A DNA stretch of 64,000 bases, from assembly GCF_000331025.1 (NCBI RefSeq), contig NC_020055.1, positions 2,186,870 to 2,250,869 on the forward strand, in the 5' to 3' direction. Positions 55,282-64,000 of the stretch are shown piece after piece. Source of the stretch: Maridesulfovibrio hydrothermalis AM13 = DSM 14728 (GTDB lineage: Bacteria > Desulfobacterota > Desulfovibrionia > Desulfovibrionales > Desulfovibrionaceae). The notes below the pieces were generated by a model that saw only the letters and a program-made list of their open reading frames with translations, had not been told where the DNA came from and searched no databases. Both the position numbers and the translations under genes were made by a program. Numbering within the stretch: the stretch's first letter is position 1; each line of letters opens with the position of its first letter.

Positions 55282-56058
55282 TTATCCTTCGTGCAAGAAT
55301 CCGGTGAGGGGGGATGATGCTTTTGCGTGGCTGTGTTTTACGCCGGGGCCGGAGAGGTATGCTTCACGTCCTGCTTTTACAGCGCGGCCAAAGGCTTTGG
55401 CCATCATTGCAGGATTGCTGGCAGTTGCTATTGCCGTGTTTACCAGACAGGCATCAGCTCCCATTTCCATTGCTTCGCAAGCTTCGGAAGGGCGGCCGAT
55501 TCCGGCATCAACTATGATGGGCAGGTCTATTTCTTCAATTAAAATACGGATCATTTCACGGGTCTTTAGACCACGGTTTGTTCCGATAGGCGCGCCAAGC
55601 GGCATAACCGCAGCAGCTCCGGCATCTGCCAGAGAACGGGCGACGTAGAGGTCTGCATTGACGTAGGGCAGAACTACAAAACCTTCCCGGGCAAGAATCT
55701 CGGTGGCTTTTGCGGTTTCGTAACCGTCCGGCAACAGATATTTGCTGTCAGAGATGACTTCAATTTTAATCCAGTCACCGCAGCCCATAGCCTTTGCCAG
55801 ACGGGCAATACGTATGGCTTCTTCAGCGGTCCGCGCACCTGAGGTGTTGGGCAGAAGCTGCATGTGTTCCGGTATGAAATCCATCACATTTCCAGTGTCG
55901 GATTCAAGGTCCACCCTGCGCAGAGCCACAGTGATTATCTGCGAACCTGATGCTTCGCATATTTCAGGAATTACCGAATCATCGGCGTATTTACCGGTTC
56001 CGGTGAGTAGGCGGCTGTTAAATTTAATTCCACCGAGTTTAAATAGATCTTCATTCAT
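55282..56058 (-). CDS. thiG: thiazole synthase ThiG
   Basis: A 258-aa TIM-barrel enzyme forming the thiazole phosphate ring from DXP, dehydroglycine and ThiS thiocarboxylate. Signatures include [20 protein letters not shown], the Schiff-base lysine in [35 protein letters not shown] and [15 protein letters not shown]. It is 4 nt after thiS. Confidence 0.96.
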   Translation of the reverse strand: MNEDLFKLGGIKFNSRLLTGTGKYADDSVIPEICEASGSQIITVALRRVDLESDTGNVMDFIPEHMQLLPNTSGARTAEEAIRIARLAKAMGCGDWIKIEVISDSKYLLPDGYETAKATEILAREGFVVLPYVNADLYVARSLADAGAAAVMPLGAPIGTNRGLKTREMIRILIEEIDLPIIVDAGIGRPSEACEAMEMGADACLVNTAIATASNPAMMAKAFGRAVKAGREAYLSGPGVKHSHAKASSPLTGFLHEG

Positions 56059-56062
56059 CGTA

Positions 56063-56263
56063 TTAACCTCCGCCTACAAAGCGCAGTACTTCGAGGTGAT
56101 CCCCGTCTTTTATTATAGTAGATCCGAAAGCGTCAGCCGGGATGATTTCAGCGTTAAGCTCAATCACCACCGTGTCGGGTGTGATCTGCTTGGATTCAAG
56201 TAAAGATATTATGCTTGATCCATCATCAATTTCAGTTTCTTTTCCATTAAGTGTGACAATCAT
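56063..56263 (-). CDS. thiS: sulfur carrier protein ThiS
   Basis: A 66-aa ubiquitin-like protein beginning [15 protein letters not shown] and ending EVLRFVGGG; the terminal Gly-Gly is thiocarboxylated to donate sulfur to ThiG. ATG 56263 is preferred, with GGAG 7 nt upstream; earlier in-frame starts would run into the riboswitch terminator. First gene of the operon. Confidence 0.93.
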   Translation of the reverse strand: MIVTLNGKETEIDDGSSIISLLESKQITPDTVVIELNAEIIPADAFGSTIIKDGDHLEVLRFVGGG

Positions 56264-56273
56264 TGTCTGCTCC

Positions 56274-56303
56274 ATAAAAAAAATGCTCACCACATAGGGC
56301 GAG
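56274..56303 (-). terminator. riboswitch expression-platform terminator
   Basis: On the minus strand gctcgcc-ctatgt-ggtgagc forms a hairpin followed by a run of T, between the TPP aptamer and thiS. It probably stops transcription when TPP is bound; the thiS ribosome site follows directly. Confidence 0.75.
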
Positions 56304-56337
56304 CTTATACGATAGATATAAATAGAATCTATTGATG

Positions 56338-56421
56338 CTTCCCTACGGCAGGATTACCCGCGTCAGGTTCAAAGGGTCAGGCGTAAAACGCCATCTCAGC
56401 CTGAATAGGCACCCCTAGCTG
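56338..56421 (-). ncRNA. TPP riboswitch (THI element)
   Basis: The minus strand shows the aptamer in order: aggggtgcc at the 5' side, the hallmark GGCTGAGAT, a variable P3 hairpin (ggcgttttacgcc), ACCCTTTGAACCTGA, and the closing acgcgggtaatcctgcc. It lies directly upstream of thiS with a terminator between. TPP binding should shut off thiSGHFE. Confidence 0.95.
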
Positions 56422-56536
56422 GCAAAGAGCGTATGTAAATACCGTAGCCGTGTAAAGGGGAAAACAAGGTTGTGGAGCTTGATTAAGCAGATCATCTTTA
56501 CCGGCAGGTTGCTTTGGAATGTGGAGAGCAGGCAAA

Positions 56537-56562
56537 AAGGGGGAGTTCTGAAGCTTCCCCCT
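56537..56562 (-). terminator. terminator of phoU
   Basis: On the minus strand a GGGGGA-N-TCCCCC hairpin is followed by TTTTT (aaaaa at 56534-56538), 32 nt after the phoU stop and before the thi riboswitch. Confidence 0.75.
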
Positions 56563-56593
56563 CAAGAAACAGATGAGTTACCAGCTTGAAAAA

Positions 56594-57262
56594 TTATTTT
56601 TTACCGGGATAATATTCAGCATATTTAATAAAGTAGATATGTTCGGCGACATTGGTAATATGGTCACCGCACCTTTCAAGGCAGCGCATGGTGAAAAGCA
56701 GCGAAATGAATCCTTTGCCGTCGGGGTCTTCACCTTCAACACAATCCTTCATTCCGATGAGAGCTTCTTTGAAAAGGGCGTCCACGTTGCTGTCGCTGTG
56801 CCATACTTCTAGAGCTTTTTCGACGTTGAATTCTTTGAAAGCAGCAAGGATCTGGGCCAGCATGGCTGTCACCTCCTGTCCCATATGCTGAACATACGCC
56901 ATATGCGGCTTATGTTCTTCTGCGGCCGTACGTTTGCCCTTGTTGGCGATGCTTTTGGCGTAGTCTGCAATGCGTTCAAGGTCAGAAGCTATCTTGCTGC
57001 ATGAAAGGATGTAGCGCAGGTCAGCAGCTTTTGGTTCCATTTTGGTGACTATCATTAACGATGTCCGGTCAACTTTACGCTCCAGATCATTTACATCATT
57101 GTCGCGCTCGATGATTTTTTCAGCTTCTTCCGCATCATTATCTGCAAAGGCTTTAAGTGCTCTGTTTATCTGGTCGAGGGAAAGATAACCAAGTTCAAGA
57201 ACCAGATCCTGAAGTTCTGCCAGTTCTGCTTCATATACTTTTAAAGGATGGTGCATATCCAT
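56594..57262 (-). CDS. phoU: PhoU-family phosphate signalling protein
   Basis: A 222-aa all-helical protein with two PhoU repeats: LVLELGYLSLDQINRALKAF with EKIIERDNDVNDLERKVD in the first, and LRYILSCSKIASDLERIADY plus the second-repeat end TMRCLERCGDHITNVAEHI. The E-x-x-D-x-x-D-type metal-binding helices are intact. PhoU links the Pst phosphate transporter to the PhoR kinase. No pst or pho genes are adjacent, so it is a stand-alone copy. ATG 57262 is used, with AGGAG 8 nt upstream. Confidence 0.92.
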   Translation of the reverse strand: MDMHHPLKVYEAELAELQDLVLELGYLSLDQINRALKAFADNDAEEAEKIIERDNDVNDLERKVDRTSLMIVTKMEPKAADLRYILSCSKIASDLERIADYAKSIANKGKRTAAEEHKPHMAYVQHMGQEVTAMLAQILAAFKEFNVEKALEVWHSDSNVDALFKEALIGMKDCVEGEDPDGKGFISLLFTMRCLERCGDHITNVAEHIYFIKYAEYYPGKK

Positions 57263-58040
57263 AATTGATTCTCCTGAATCTTGAATGTTTGGGCGGCTCT
57301 TTGCGGTCGCTTTTTTATGTGAACAGGACTCAGCCGGGGGATTTAACTTCTGCCGCATGTGTATGAAATCGGGACGTCTTAACAGCAAGTCCGCCTTTGC
57401 GTAAACTTGCCGTCAAATAATCAAGGTAGAATCGGAAATATATTCAGGAAAACGTATACGGTCTTTTTGTTACAGAATTATGGCGTACAGGTGAAATGCA
57501 GGATATAAAATAAGTCGTTTGTCAGTGAATGAAGTTATTGCCGTACTCAGTTGTTTTCAGACTTTATTGATATGATTTTTGTGTGAAGATTATTTGCAGA
57601 TAATAAATTTGAGAATGTATAAATTAATCAAAATCACCTGATTGGAGTTCAAATATTCTTCAATTTATACTGTAAAACAATTTTCTTGACGTTCTTGACT
57701 TAGTCGTGCATGTATTTGCATTATAAATCCAGTGTGCGCTGTCGGGGGTGTTTACACGGATCTCATCTACATTTCAGTAATTGAATTACCTGCTTGCAAT
57801 GAAATTAAAGTATTGATCGTTGTAATTGGTTTTGCAGTTGTTGAGCACTGATTCTTATCCCGATATAGAAAATTGCAATTTATAATTGATGGCGGTCAAA
57901 GATATTATTAATTTTTGATTGGTTTTGCGGTTATTATTGTTTGATAGCTTTATTGTGTATAATTGTTTGTTATTTCTGTATAATTTGTTGGTGGTTTGAT
58001 CTAATGTTGTGGCTAAATATAAAAGAAGGCTTGTTTATAT
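57263..58040. other. AT-rich intergenic region upstream of the adhesin locus
   Basis: A 778-nt stretch with no convincing gene. The last 500 nt are unusually AT-rich with poly-T stretches; two TATAAT boxes lie at about 57957 and 57979 (tgtataat), possible -10 elements with an extended TG motif. No RNA gene or repeat is recognisable. It must hold the phoU promoter and that of the 58041 operon. Such long AT-rich leaders are common upstream of large surface-protein genes and can be targets for H-NS-like or multiple regulators. Confidence 0.5.
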
Positions 58041-59108
58041 ATGTTGAAGAATCAAAACAAATATAAAGTATATTTGTATCTTTCGATTATGCTGATGGCA
58101 GTGCTTATCGGTAGTGCTATTGTGAGCTTTGCATTTTTAAAGACCATGTTTGCAACTTCGGCCGTCATCAATACTGTAATTATAGCGGTTTTTCTGGGCA
58201 GTGTGGTTACTGCTTTCCGTTATATATTAACGGTTCGTAAAGATATTGCTCTTTTCCGTGAATTTACGAAATGGTGTGAAGCTCCTGAGGATACCGATTT
58301 TGATATTGATGATATTAAAAAGAGCATTCTCGGTACAGTTTTAGGGCCTATCGGATGTTCAATTAAAGAGCATGGAGTGCTGGTGGTGCATTCCACCAGT
58401 GACAGCCGCTCTATTATAGAAGGGTTGGAGCAGAGTATCTCATCAAGAACCATGCTGATTTCCTTTCTTGGCGGTTTTCTGGTTCTGCTTGGACTTATGG
58501 GAACCTTTCTCGGTCTGACAATTACTCTCCAGTCTATGGGAGAGATATTGAGTACTCTGGCCGGCGGTTTAAGCGATGCCAGTGATACTTCTATTATGCA
58601 GGTTATGATTCAACTGATTATTGAACTCAAAAATCCGATGGCAGGAATGGGAACGGCTTTTTCTACTTCGCTTTTTGGGCTTTCCGGTAGTGCTGTAGTT
58701 GGTATCCTTTCAATTTTGCTTAGCCGGATGCACGATCAGCTTAAGTTGGGGCTGGAAAACTGGCTTAATGAAAAGACAGAATTTTATGCTGCAAGCGGAA
58801 CTGGCGGGGCCGGTGCATTTCCTGTTGATCAGGATATGGGAAGTCAGCTTGCAGCTATTTCAAATCAGCTGGCTCATAATAATGAATCCATGCTGGAAGT
58901 GCTGGAAAATACAAATAAATTTTTGCTTAAATTGACAATCTTGCAGCAACGCTCTGCTGAGGCAATTAATACTGTACAAGATCAGTCAATTGAAACTACC
59001 AAGGAAATCGGTCTTGGCAATGAGCTGACCGGTAGACTTATTAAAGAGTCTCGGCAGATGGTGGTTGCTCTGGAGCGCAGTATTGAGTCTCTGGAACGCA
59101 ATAAGTAA
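58041..59108 (+). CDS. MotA/TolQ/ExbB-type proton-channel protein
   Basis: A 355-aa membrane protein. Two N-terminal helices (about 11-62) are followed by a cytoplasmic loop and two core helices with the family pattern SFLGGFLVLLGLMGTFLGL (about 140-160) and GMGTAFSTSLFGLSGSAVVG (about 200-225). A long C-terminal coiled coil follows (about 270-355). Such proteins use the proton motive force to drive outer-membrane or motor partners, usually with ExbD/TolR/MotB. It is first in the gene set with TolC and the giant adhesin, so energising adhesin export or display is plausible. No ExbD-like partner lies in the window. Confidence 0.78.
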   Translation: MLKNQNKYKVYLYLSIMLMAVLIGSAIVSFAFLKTMFATSAVINTVIIAVFLGSVVTAFRYILTVRKDIALFREFTKWCEAPEDTDFDIDDIKKSILGTVLGPIGCSIKEHGVLVVHSTSDSRSIIEGLEQSISSRTMLISFLGGFLVLLGLMGTFLGLTITLQSMGEILSTLAGGLSDASDTSIMQVMIQLIIELKNPMAGMGTAFSTSLFGLSGSAVVGILSILLSRMHDQLKLGLENWLNEKTEFYAASGTGGAGAFPVDQDMGSQLAAISNQLAHNNESMLEVLENTNKFLLKLTILQQRSAEAINTVQDQSIETTKEIGLGNELTGRLIKESRQMVVALERSIESLERNK

Positions 59109-59168
59109 GTGCGTATTTTGTTGCCTTTGAGTCTAGGCAGCTTTGATTTTATAACTCTCTGGTGAAAA

Positions 59169-60674
59169 ATGTTTCAAACGGCATTTAAGTTATTTTTTAT
59201 AGTTACGGTTACTTGCTCAGTCTTTTCGGGACTGGGTAATGACCTGTTTGCGCAGGATTCAATGAATTCTTTGGTGGAAGCAAAGGCGGATGCTGTTGTT
59301 CCGCCTGAAAACCTTTCAGATATCAGCTTTAAAGATGAAGGTTATTCCAGTGCTGAAAATATTGATTCGTTTAAACCCGGATTTATCAGTGTCGGAACAG
59401 CTACCGCTAACAACACGTCTTTGCAGAAGTCTTCGGTAAATAATAATTCCGGTGAGGTTTTGTCTATCTATCAAGCCTGCCGGCTTGCAATTGCCAAGCA
59501 TCCGCTGGTGGCAAGCTCCTATTCTTCCAAGCTTGAGAAAGAAGCTGATTACGGCATTGCCAAAAGTGTCTACTATCCGCGCATAGATTTTCAAACCCAG
59601 CTCGGACCTTCCCGTGATCTGGCCTCTGATACGGAGACTTATGGTGAAGGTTCTATTTCAGTTACCCAGACGCTTTATGATTTCGGGGGCTTACAGGACA
59701 CTGTTGCCAGCGCCCGTCTTAAGGCGGAAAGTGCAAATCTTCGTCTTGCAAGGACGAATGAAGATATAGCTGCGCTGACTATCAATTCTTACCTGACAAT
59801 CTTGCAGGCTCAGGAATTGCTTAATGTTTATAACAGTGCGCTTGATTTTTATAACAAGCTGCTGGCAACATTCTGGGAGCGGTATAATGCCGGTATTTCC
59901 TCTAAGGCGGATGCTCAGAAAGTGGAAGTCTCACTTCGGTCGACGCAGTCACAGTTAGCTGTTCAGACCCAGCAGCTTAAAACGGCTAAACTCCTGCTTG
60001 AAAATATAATCAAGCAACCTGTTTATGATGTTGAAACTGACGTTAATATTTTGAAGATGGATATTGACCGGACGCTTGAAGAGTCTTTCAGCATTGCTCT
60101 TGAAAATAATGTGGGGCTTAAGGCTTACGACAGAGATATTCAATCGCAGCAACGAGTGGTTTCAACTAAGGATTCAGAATATTACCCGTCGCTTGGCTAT
60201 CGTTTGCAGGCTAAAAATGAGTACCAGAGAGATAATGGTGAGAAATTCTCTCTTGATGCACAGCTGACGCTTAATTGGAATCTGTTTAACGGGTTTGCAA
60301 CTGACGAAAGAATTAAGAAGGAAGAAGCTGTTCTAAAGCGTATGGTCGCAACCAGAGAAGCGACTGAATTAGAGGTTCAGAACGTTCTATCTGACGCATT
60401 CAATGCACACGAGTCATCAAAAAAGGAATTTGAACTGGCAAAAGAAGCTTATGACTCCAGCGTTTATCTTATGAGTCTTTATTTGAGTGAATTTGATCTC
60501 GGAATCCGCACCCTGCTTGACCTGATTACGGCAAGGGAAGGGCAGACAAGTGCAGCCACAAGAGAGGTCAATGCCCGGTTTGCGAGGATAAGGGCCGCTC
60601 TTAATATTTATCTTGAAGAAGGTCGTCTGGCTGAGGTTATCGGTTTACCATTAGACAAAGATCCTTTTCAATAA
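59169..60674 (+). CDS. TolC-family outer-membrane efflux/secretion protein
   Basis: A 501-aa protein with a Sec signal (MFQTAFKLFFIVTVTCSVFS, cleavage near LFAQ-D), an unusual extension of about 75 residues, and then two TolC repeats: YYPRIDFQTQLGPS, TQTLYDFGGLQDTVASARL and NSYLTILQAQELL in the first; LGYRLQAKNEYQRD, LNWNLFNGFATDERIKKEEA and DLITAREGQTSAATREVN in the second. TolC proteins form the outer-membrane duct of type I secretion. It lies directly before the adhesin gene (30 nt) and probably exports it. ABC and membrane-fusion partners would lie beyond the window end. Confidence 0.9.
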   Translation: MFQTAFKLFFIVTVTCSVFSGLGNDLFAQDSMNSLVEAKADAVVPPENLSDISFKDEGYSSAENIDSFKPGFISVGTATANNTSLQKSSVNNNSGEVLSIYQACRLAIAKHPLVASSYSSKLEKEADYGIAKSVYYPRIDFQTQLGPSRDLASDTETYGEGSISVTQTLYDFGGLQDTVASARLKAESANLRLARTNEDIAALTINSYLTILQAQELLNVYNSALDFYNKLLATFWERYNAGISSKADAQKVEVSLRSTQSQLAVQTQQLKTAKLLLENIIKQPVYDVETDVNILKMDIDRTLEESFSIALENNVGLKAYDRDIQSQQRVVSTKDSEYYPSLGYRLQAKNEYQRDNGEKFSLDAQLTLNWNLFNGFATDERIKKEEAVLKRMVATREATELEVQNVLSDAFNAHESSKKEFELAKEAYDSSVYLMSLYLSEFDLGIRTLLDLITAREGQTSAATREVNARFARIRAALNIYLEEGRLAEVIGLPLDKDPFQ

Positions 60675-60704
60675 AAATCCGGTTAACAACCACAGGTGAA
60701 TACC

Positions 60705-63700
60705 ATGGCTGAACGTAATTCTGACAATACAGGCCAGCAAAGAGTAGCTCCTTCAACTGTTTATAAAGTTGAAGGCTCTCCTGACGATTACCGCTATATC
60801 CTCAGGGGGGCGGATCTTGTCTTGATTGATAAGAATGAGCAGGAACACGTATTCATGTTTGTAGGCAATATCATGAGTCTTGACGGTAAGGTGAACATGC
60901 AGTTCACCAGCGGCGAGAGTCTTGAGGCTCAGGATTTGTTTAATCGGTCAGAAATGCCTGAAGTCGAGCAGGAGGAAGAGTCTTCCGAGTGGCAGGTTCA
61001 ACTCGACGAATCCCCTCCTCCTGCCGATACCGAAGGAAATTCTTCAGACGGTACAGGACTGCTCCCCCCTGATACCAGTATGGCCGAGGTTCTCGCTGCG
61101 CAGGCCGCTCTCGCATATGATCCTACTCAGGACATTCTTGATACTCAAAGGGAGCTTCTCCGGCAGATCAGCGCGGGCAATGATGGCGATGGTTCTAAAG
61201 CTGATAACAGGGTGGAGAATAAGGCTAATGATAATGCAGAAGAGAAGCCGGAGAAGTCGGAGAAGCCGGAGGAGCCTGTCGTTGACCCCGTTGACGAGCC
61301 GACATTAAATGGTGAAGGGAGTTCAGAATCAAAACCGGTGATATCTCCCGATGATATAAAAAAGCCTACTATAGAACTGGCTGATTCTTCAGATACAGGA
61401 GCCAGCAGCACTGACAACATAACTAAAGAGAGTGACCCTGAATTTATTGGAACCGCTGATGCAGGGGCAACAGTTCAAATTTATGTTGATAATGTATTGC
61501 AGGACACCGTTACCGCAAATGGAGACGGTAAATTTTCCACTACGGGGGTTTCCGGTTTTTTGCATGGTGAATATGATGTGAGAGCAGTTGCCGTTTTTGA
61601 TGGAGGTGTCACCTCTGATTCAGATACCATGCGCCTTACCGTTGACCTTGTAGCACCTGAACTTCCGACCATAGAACTTTCTTCTCTGTCCAATACCACA
61701 ACGGGAGAAGTTGATCCCGGATTCGTCTATACCAAGGACAATACCCCCACTTTACAAGGGATAAACGGCGACCCCGGAAGTACTGTTAGTATCTCTTACT
61801 GGAAGGGCGGGGTTTTGACTGAAATGGGCAAAGCCACCGTGGTCAGCGATGGATCGTGGGGCTTTAAAGTACCTGCTGAGCATACCCTTGCTGAGGGGAC
61901 CTATAGGTTTCAGATTACAGCAACTGACCTTGCAGGTAATGTTTCTACTGATCTACCCGTTCTTTTGGACAATGTTGTTGTCAAAAATACATTTACGCCG
62001 GACACTTCAATAACTTTGGATGCTGATTCGAACTCAATGGATGCTGATGCCGGGGGAACGGTTGATGATACCATAACAAAAAATGAGACAATAAAGCTTA
62101 ATATCTCAACAAGTGCCGATGCCCGCAAAGTTGAAATTTTTTATGAATCAGATGATCTCGGTATCGACAGTGTGTCACTTGGATTTGCCGAAAAAGTTGC
62201 TGGTAAATGGGTTTTTTCTGTTGCCGCCGATAAGATTGATACTGATGGAAATTATACATTCAGAGCAGCGGTTACTGATATGGCCGGTAATTCTGTCGGC
62301 AGGTACGCACACAAAGAACTGGATATTGAGATTGACCGTACCGCTCCTATTGAAAATCCTGCTATTGACCTTGCTGACAGCAGCGATACATCCGGAGAAT
62401 TGATCGGCACTGATTCTGATGATTACACAAGTGGTGAAGATAACGGTTCCGGTGGAAAAATGCTTGTCCTTAACGGCAGTGACGCCGGCGGAAATGTCTG
62501 GGTTGATTTATATGTGACCGGAAATGATGGACATGAAGACTTTGTTGCTAAGGTTCAGGCCGATGCTTCTGGAAACTGGACATACAATTACGATTCCACT
62601 GACAATGGTAAAATTGGAAGCAGCGGTAGAGAGGAACTTGAATTTCGCGCTGAAATCAGTGATGCGGCCGGAAATGTTAAAAGTGGAACTTTTGATGTCG
62701 AGGTTGACCAGAAGGCTCCAACAATACCTTCTATCGAGATTCTTGACAGGGATGGCGATGAACCTAAAGTTACTGCCGGTGGCACTGTTGTCACAGTGCG
62801 CAATGCTGATGCGACTCTCACAGGCAGGGTTGACGAAGGGGCTGATGACATTGTCGTAACAATTTTTGACAGTGATAAGAATGTGATAGCTAACAGTGTT
62901 GCGACAGATTTAGGCGGCGTTACAATTAATGATGATGGAACATGGACGTATAATTATGGAGCACTCACTGATGGGGATTCTATTTCATTTTACGTTCGGG
63001 CAGAAGATAAAGCCGGTAACAAAAGTGAATATTCAGATAAATTTACTATTGAATCAGATCAATCCATAACAGCTCCGATTTTAAACCTCCATGATTCGAC
63101 TAATACCGCTGGTGGTCCAAGCGGGAGTAATACTGACGATTATACCGGTTATGTTGACGGAGACAAAGATAATCCGGTTAAATTGTATATTTCAGGTGAC
63201 GAAGATTCAACGGTCAAAGTTTATCTTACACAATCAGTAGTAGACGGGGTGACTGTAAATTCAAGAATACTGGTTGGAACTTATGTCCAGAACCCTGACG
63301 GGACATGGCCGGAAGCTGTTTTTGATGCCTCTGCATATGCCGGAAAGACTGCTAATCTTACTTTTGAAGCAGTGGCCACGGACCCTGCTCACAATACGGA
63401 AACAACGACCTACTCAATGGTTCTTGACGATACCTATCCCGTGGGCAGTGATATTGACCTTGCTGCCGCTGATGATTTCGGTACTCTGGACTCTGACGAA
63501 ATTACCAATGCTAAGGAAATACTGCTTACCGGAACCCTTGAAGAGGGGGCTGATGCCGTTAAAGTAATTATTCTCGATAACGGTACTGAAATAGGAGTTG
63601 CCACGGTCAGCAGTGATGGAACTGGCGGTTATAAGTGGGAATACACCATAGGTGATGAGAGTTCAGCAGATGCTGCGCAGTACATCGCTGAAGGTAATCA

Positions 63701-64000
63701 CTCTTATACAGCAATTCTTGAAGATAACGCCGGGAATCGGACTTCCCTTGCAGCTCTGCCGGTAATTATTGATCGCAGTATCGCAGCACCGACATTCGAA
63801 CTTACGTCCGGAGCAGGAAGTTCTGATACCGGACGTATTACCGATGACGGTATTACCAATGCACCTGACCTTGTATTCAACGGTTCATCTGACATCAATG
63901 ATACGATTATTATATATAAAACAGATGAGCATGGTGTTGAAGTTGAAGTTGGAAAATTTGTAGCAACCGCTGAAAACTGGAGTTATTCCATCGGCAGTAG
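60705..64000 (+). CDS. giant Ig-like-repeat surface adhesin, 5' part (runs off window)
   Basis: An open frame of at least 1098 codons from ATG 60705 (AGGTGA 6 nt upstream) to the window end, with no stop codon in frame. No signal peptide: residues 1-75 form a beta-rich domain (VYKVEGSPDDYRYILRGADL), then an acidic linker, a helix (AEVLAAQAALAYDPTQDI, about 125-150) and a Glu-Lys-Pro run (about 175-190). From about residue 220 the chain consists of about eight Ig-like (BapA/Big-type) repeats of 100-120 aa, each starting near IELADSSDTG-like text and ending near DLAGN. It is probably secreted by type I secretion with the upstream TolC and acts in surface attachment, as do the large adhesins of Desulfovibrio biofilms. 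Confidence 0.85.
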   Translation, partial: MAERNSDNTGQQRVAPSTVYKVEGSPDDYRYILRGADLVLIDKNEQEHVFMFVGNIMSLDGKVNMQFTSGESLEAQDLFNRSEMPEVEQEEESSEWQVQLDESPPPADTEGNSSDGTGLLPPDTSMAEVLAAQAALAYDPTQDILDTQRELLRQISAGNDGDGSKADNRVENKANDNAEEKPEKSEKPEEPVVDPVDEPTLNGEGSSESKPVISPDDIKKPTIELADSSDTGASSTDNITKESDPEFIGTADAGATVQIYVDNVLQDTVTANGDGKFSTTGVSGFLHGEYDVRAVAVFDGGVTSDSDTMRLTVDLVAPELPTIELSSLSNTTTGEVDPGFVYTKDNTPTLQGINGDPGSTVSISYWKGGVLTEMGKATVVSDGSWGFKVPAEHTLAEGTYRFQITATDLAGNVSTDLPVLLDNVVVKNTFTPDTSITLDADSNSMDADAGGTVDDTITKNETIKLNISTSADARKVEIFYESDDLGIDSVSLGFAEKVAGKWVFSVAADKIDTDGNYTFRAAVTDMAGNSVGRYAHKELDIEIDRTAPIENPAIDLADSSDTSGELIGTDSDDYTSGEDNGSGGKMLVLNGSDAGGNVWVDLYVTGNDGHEDFVAKVQADASGNWTYNYDSTDNGKIGSSGREELEFRAEISDAAGNVKSGTFDVEVDQKAPTIPSIEILDRDGDEPKVTAGGTVVTVRNADATLTGRVDEGADDIVVTIFDSDKNVIANSVATDLGGVTINDDGTWTYNYGALTDGDSISFYVRAEDKAGNKSEYSDKFTIESDQSITAPILNLHDSTNTAGGPSGSNTDDYTGYVDGDKDNPVKLYISGDEDSTVKVYLTQSVVDGVTVNSRILVGTYVQNPDGTWPEAVFDASAYAGKTANLTFEAVATDPAHNTETTTYSMVLDDTYPVGSDIDLAAADDFGTLDSDEITNAKEILLTGTLEEGADAVKVIILDNGTEIGVATVSSDGTGGYKWEYTIGDESSADAAQYIAEGNHSYTAILEDNAGNRTSLAALPVIIDRSIAAPTFELTSGAGSSDTGRITDDGITNAPDLVFNGSSDINDTIIIYKTDEHGVEVEVGKFVATAENWSYSIGS

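Noticed and set aside
60922-63963. Several 64-111-codon plus-strand open frames and a few minus-strand ones
   Set aside because: They are in other frames of the giant adhesin gene, which is open without a stop from 60705 to the window end.
61366-64000. A possible tandem DNA repeat or CRISPR-like array
   Set aside because: The repeats are Ig-like protein domains of 300-370 nt with divergent DNA sequence, not short direct repeats with spacers.

Overview
The window comes from a Gram-negative, anaerobic, sulfate-reducing deltaproteobacterium. Gene content and protein style point to the Desulfovibrionaceae, probably a marine Desulfovibrio/Maridesulfovibrio; this is an inference, not a database match. 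Supporting signs are a periplasmic selenocysteine formate dehydrogenase (fdhAB) without a membrane subunit, a Tat-exported superoxide-reductase-fold protein, a TRAP transporter, an FmdE-MoeA fusion, sigma-54 two-component control, oxygen-independent ThiH-type thiamine synthesis, and a TolC/giant-adhesin locus of the kind known in Desulfovibrio biofilms.

Layout. 1-1150: 3' end of a 23S rRNA, the 5S rRNA and a terminator. 1282-8522: an SLC13/TrkA-C permease, a TRAP transporter (dctM, dctQ, dctP) with its TetR regulator and a palindromic operator, and a NicO-type Ni/Co exporter with an EF-hand. 8670-24558: a Pel-type exopolysaccharide locus. A GH114 lipoprotein diverges from a ten-gene operon in which PelA is split into hydrolase and deacetylase genes and PelB is split into a TPR gene and a SPOR-TPR-barrel gene; pelD, pelE, pelF, pelG and a pelX-like epimerase follow. 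24616-32014: an HDOD protein, a PilJ-type chemoreceptor, a metallo-beta-lactamase/rhodanese protein, the superoxide-reductase-like protein and a hybrid histidine kinase.

32264-43141 is the most interesting regulatory block. A five-gene minus-strand operon (long YeiH-type transporter, 58-aa membrane peptide, universal stress protein, two unrecognised membrane proteins) has a near-perfect sigma-54 promoter preceded by three copies of a TGTAAAC-N4-GTTTACA-like palindrome. Diverging from it is an operon for a c-type-heme (DUF3365) sensor kinase, an NtrC-type activator, a PEP-synthase-like protein without the usual C-terminal barrel, and a tyrosine-phosphatase/YkgJ fusion. The arrangement predicts a self-contained heme-sensor to transporter circuit.

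43218-52815: an acyl-CoA-ligase-like protein, a YaiI protein, then molybdenum/formate genes: fmdE-moeA fusion, ModE-like HTH, fdhA (read through a TGA selenocysteine codon at 48363-48365), fdhB, fdhE. 52888-56421: thiSGHFE operon on the minus strand under a TPP riboswitch with a terminator platform. 56594-57262: phoU. 57263-58040: AT-rich non-coding DNA. 58041-64000: a surface-adhesion locus with a MotA/TolQ/ExbB-like protein, a TolC-like outer-membrane protein and the first 1098 codons of a giant Ig-like-repeat adhesin that runs off the window. Pel, the adhesin, PelD and the chemoreceptor together suggest a strong biofilm and surface-attachment programme. I saw no CRISPR array, tRNA, intact insertion sequence or prophage.
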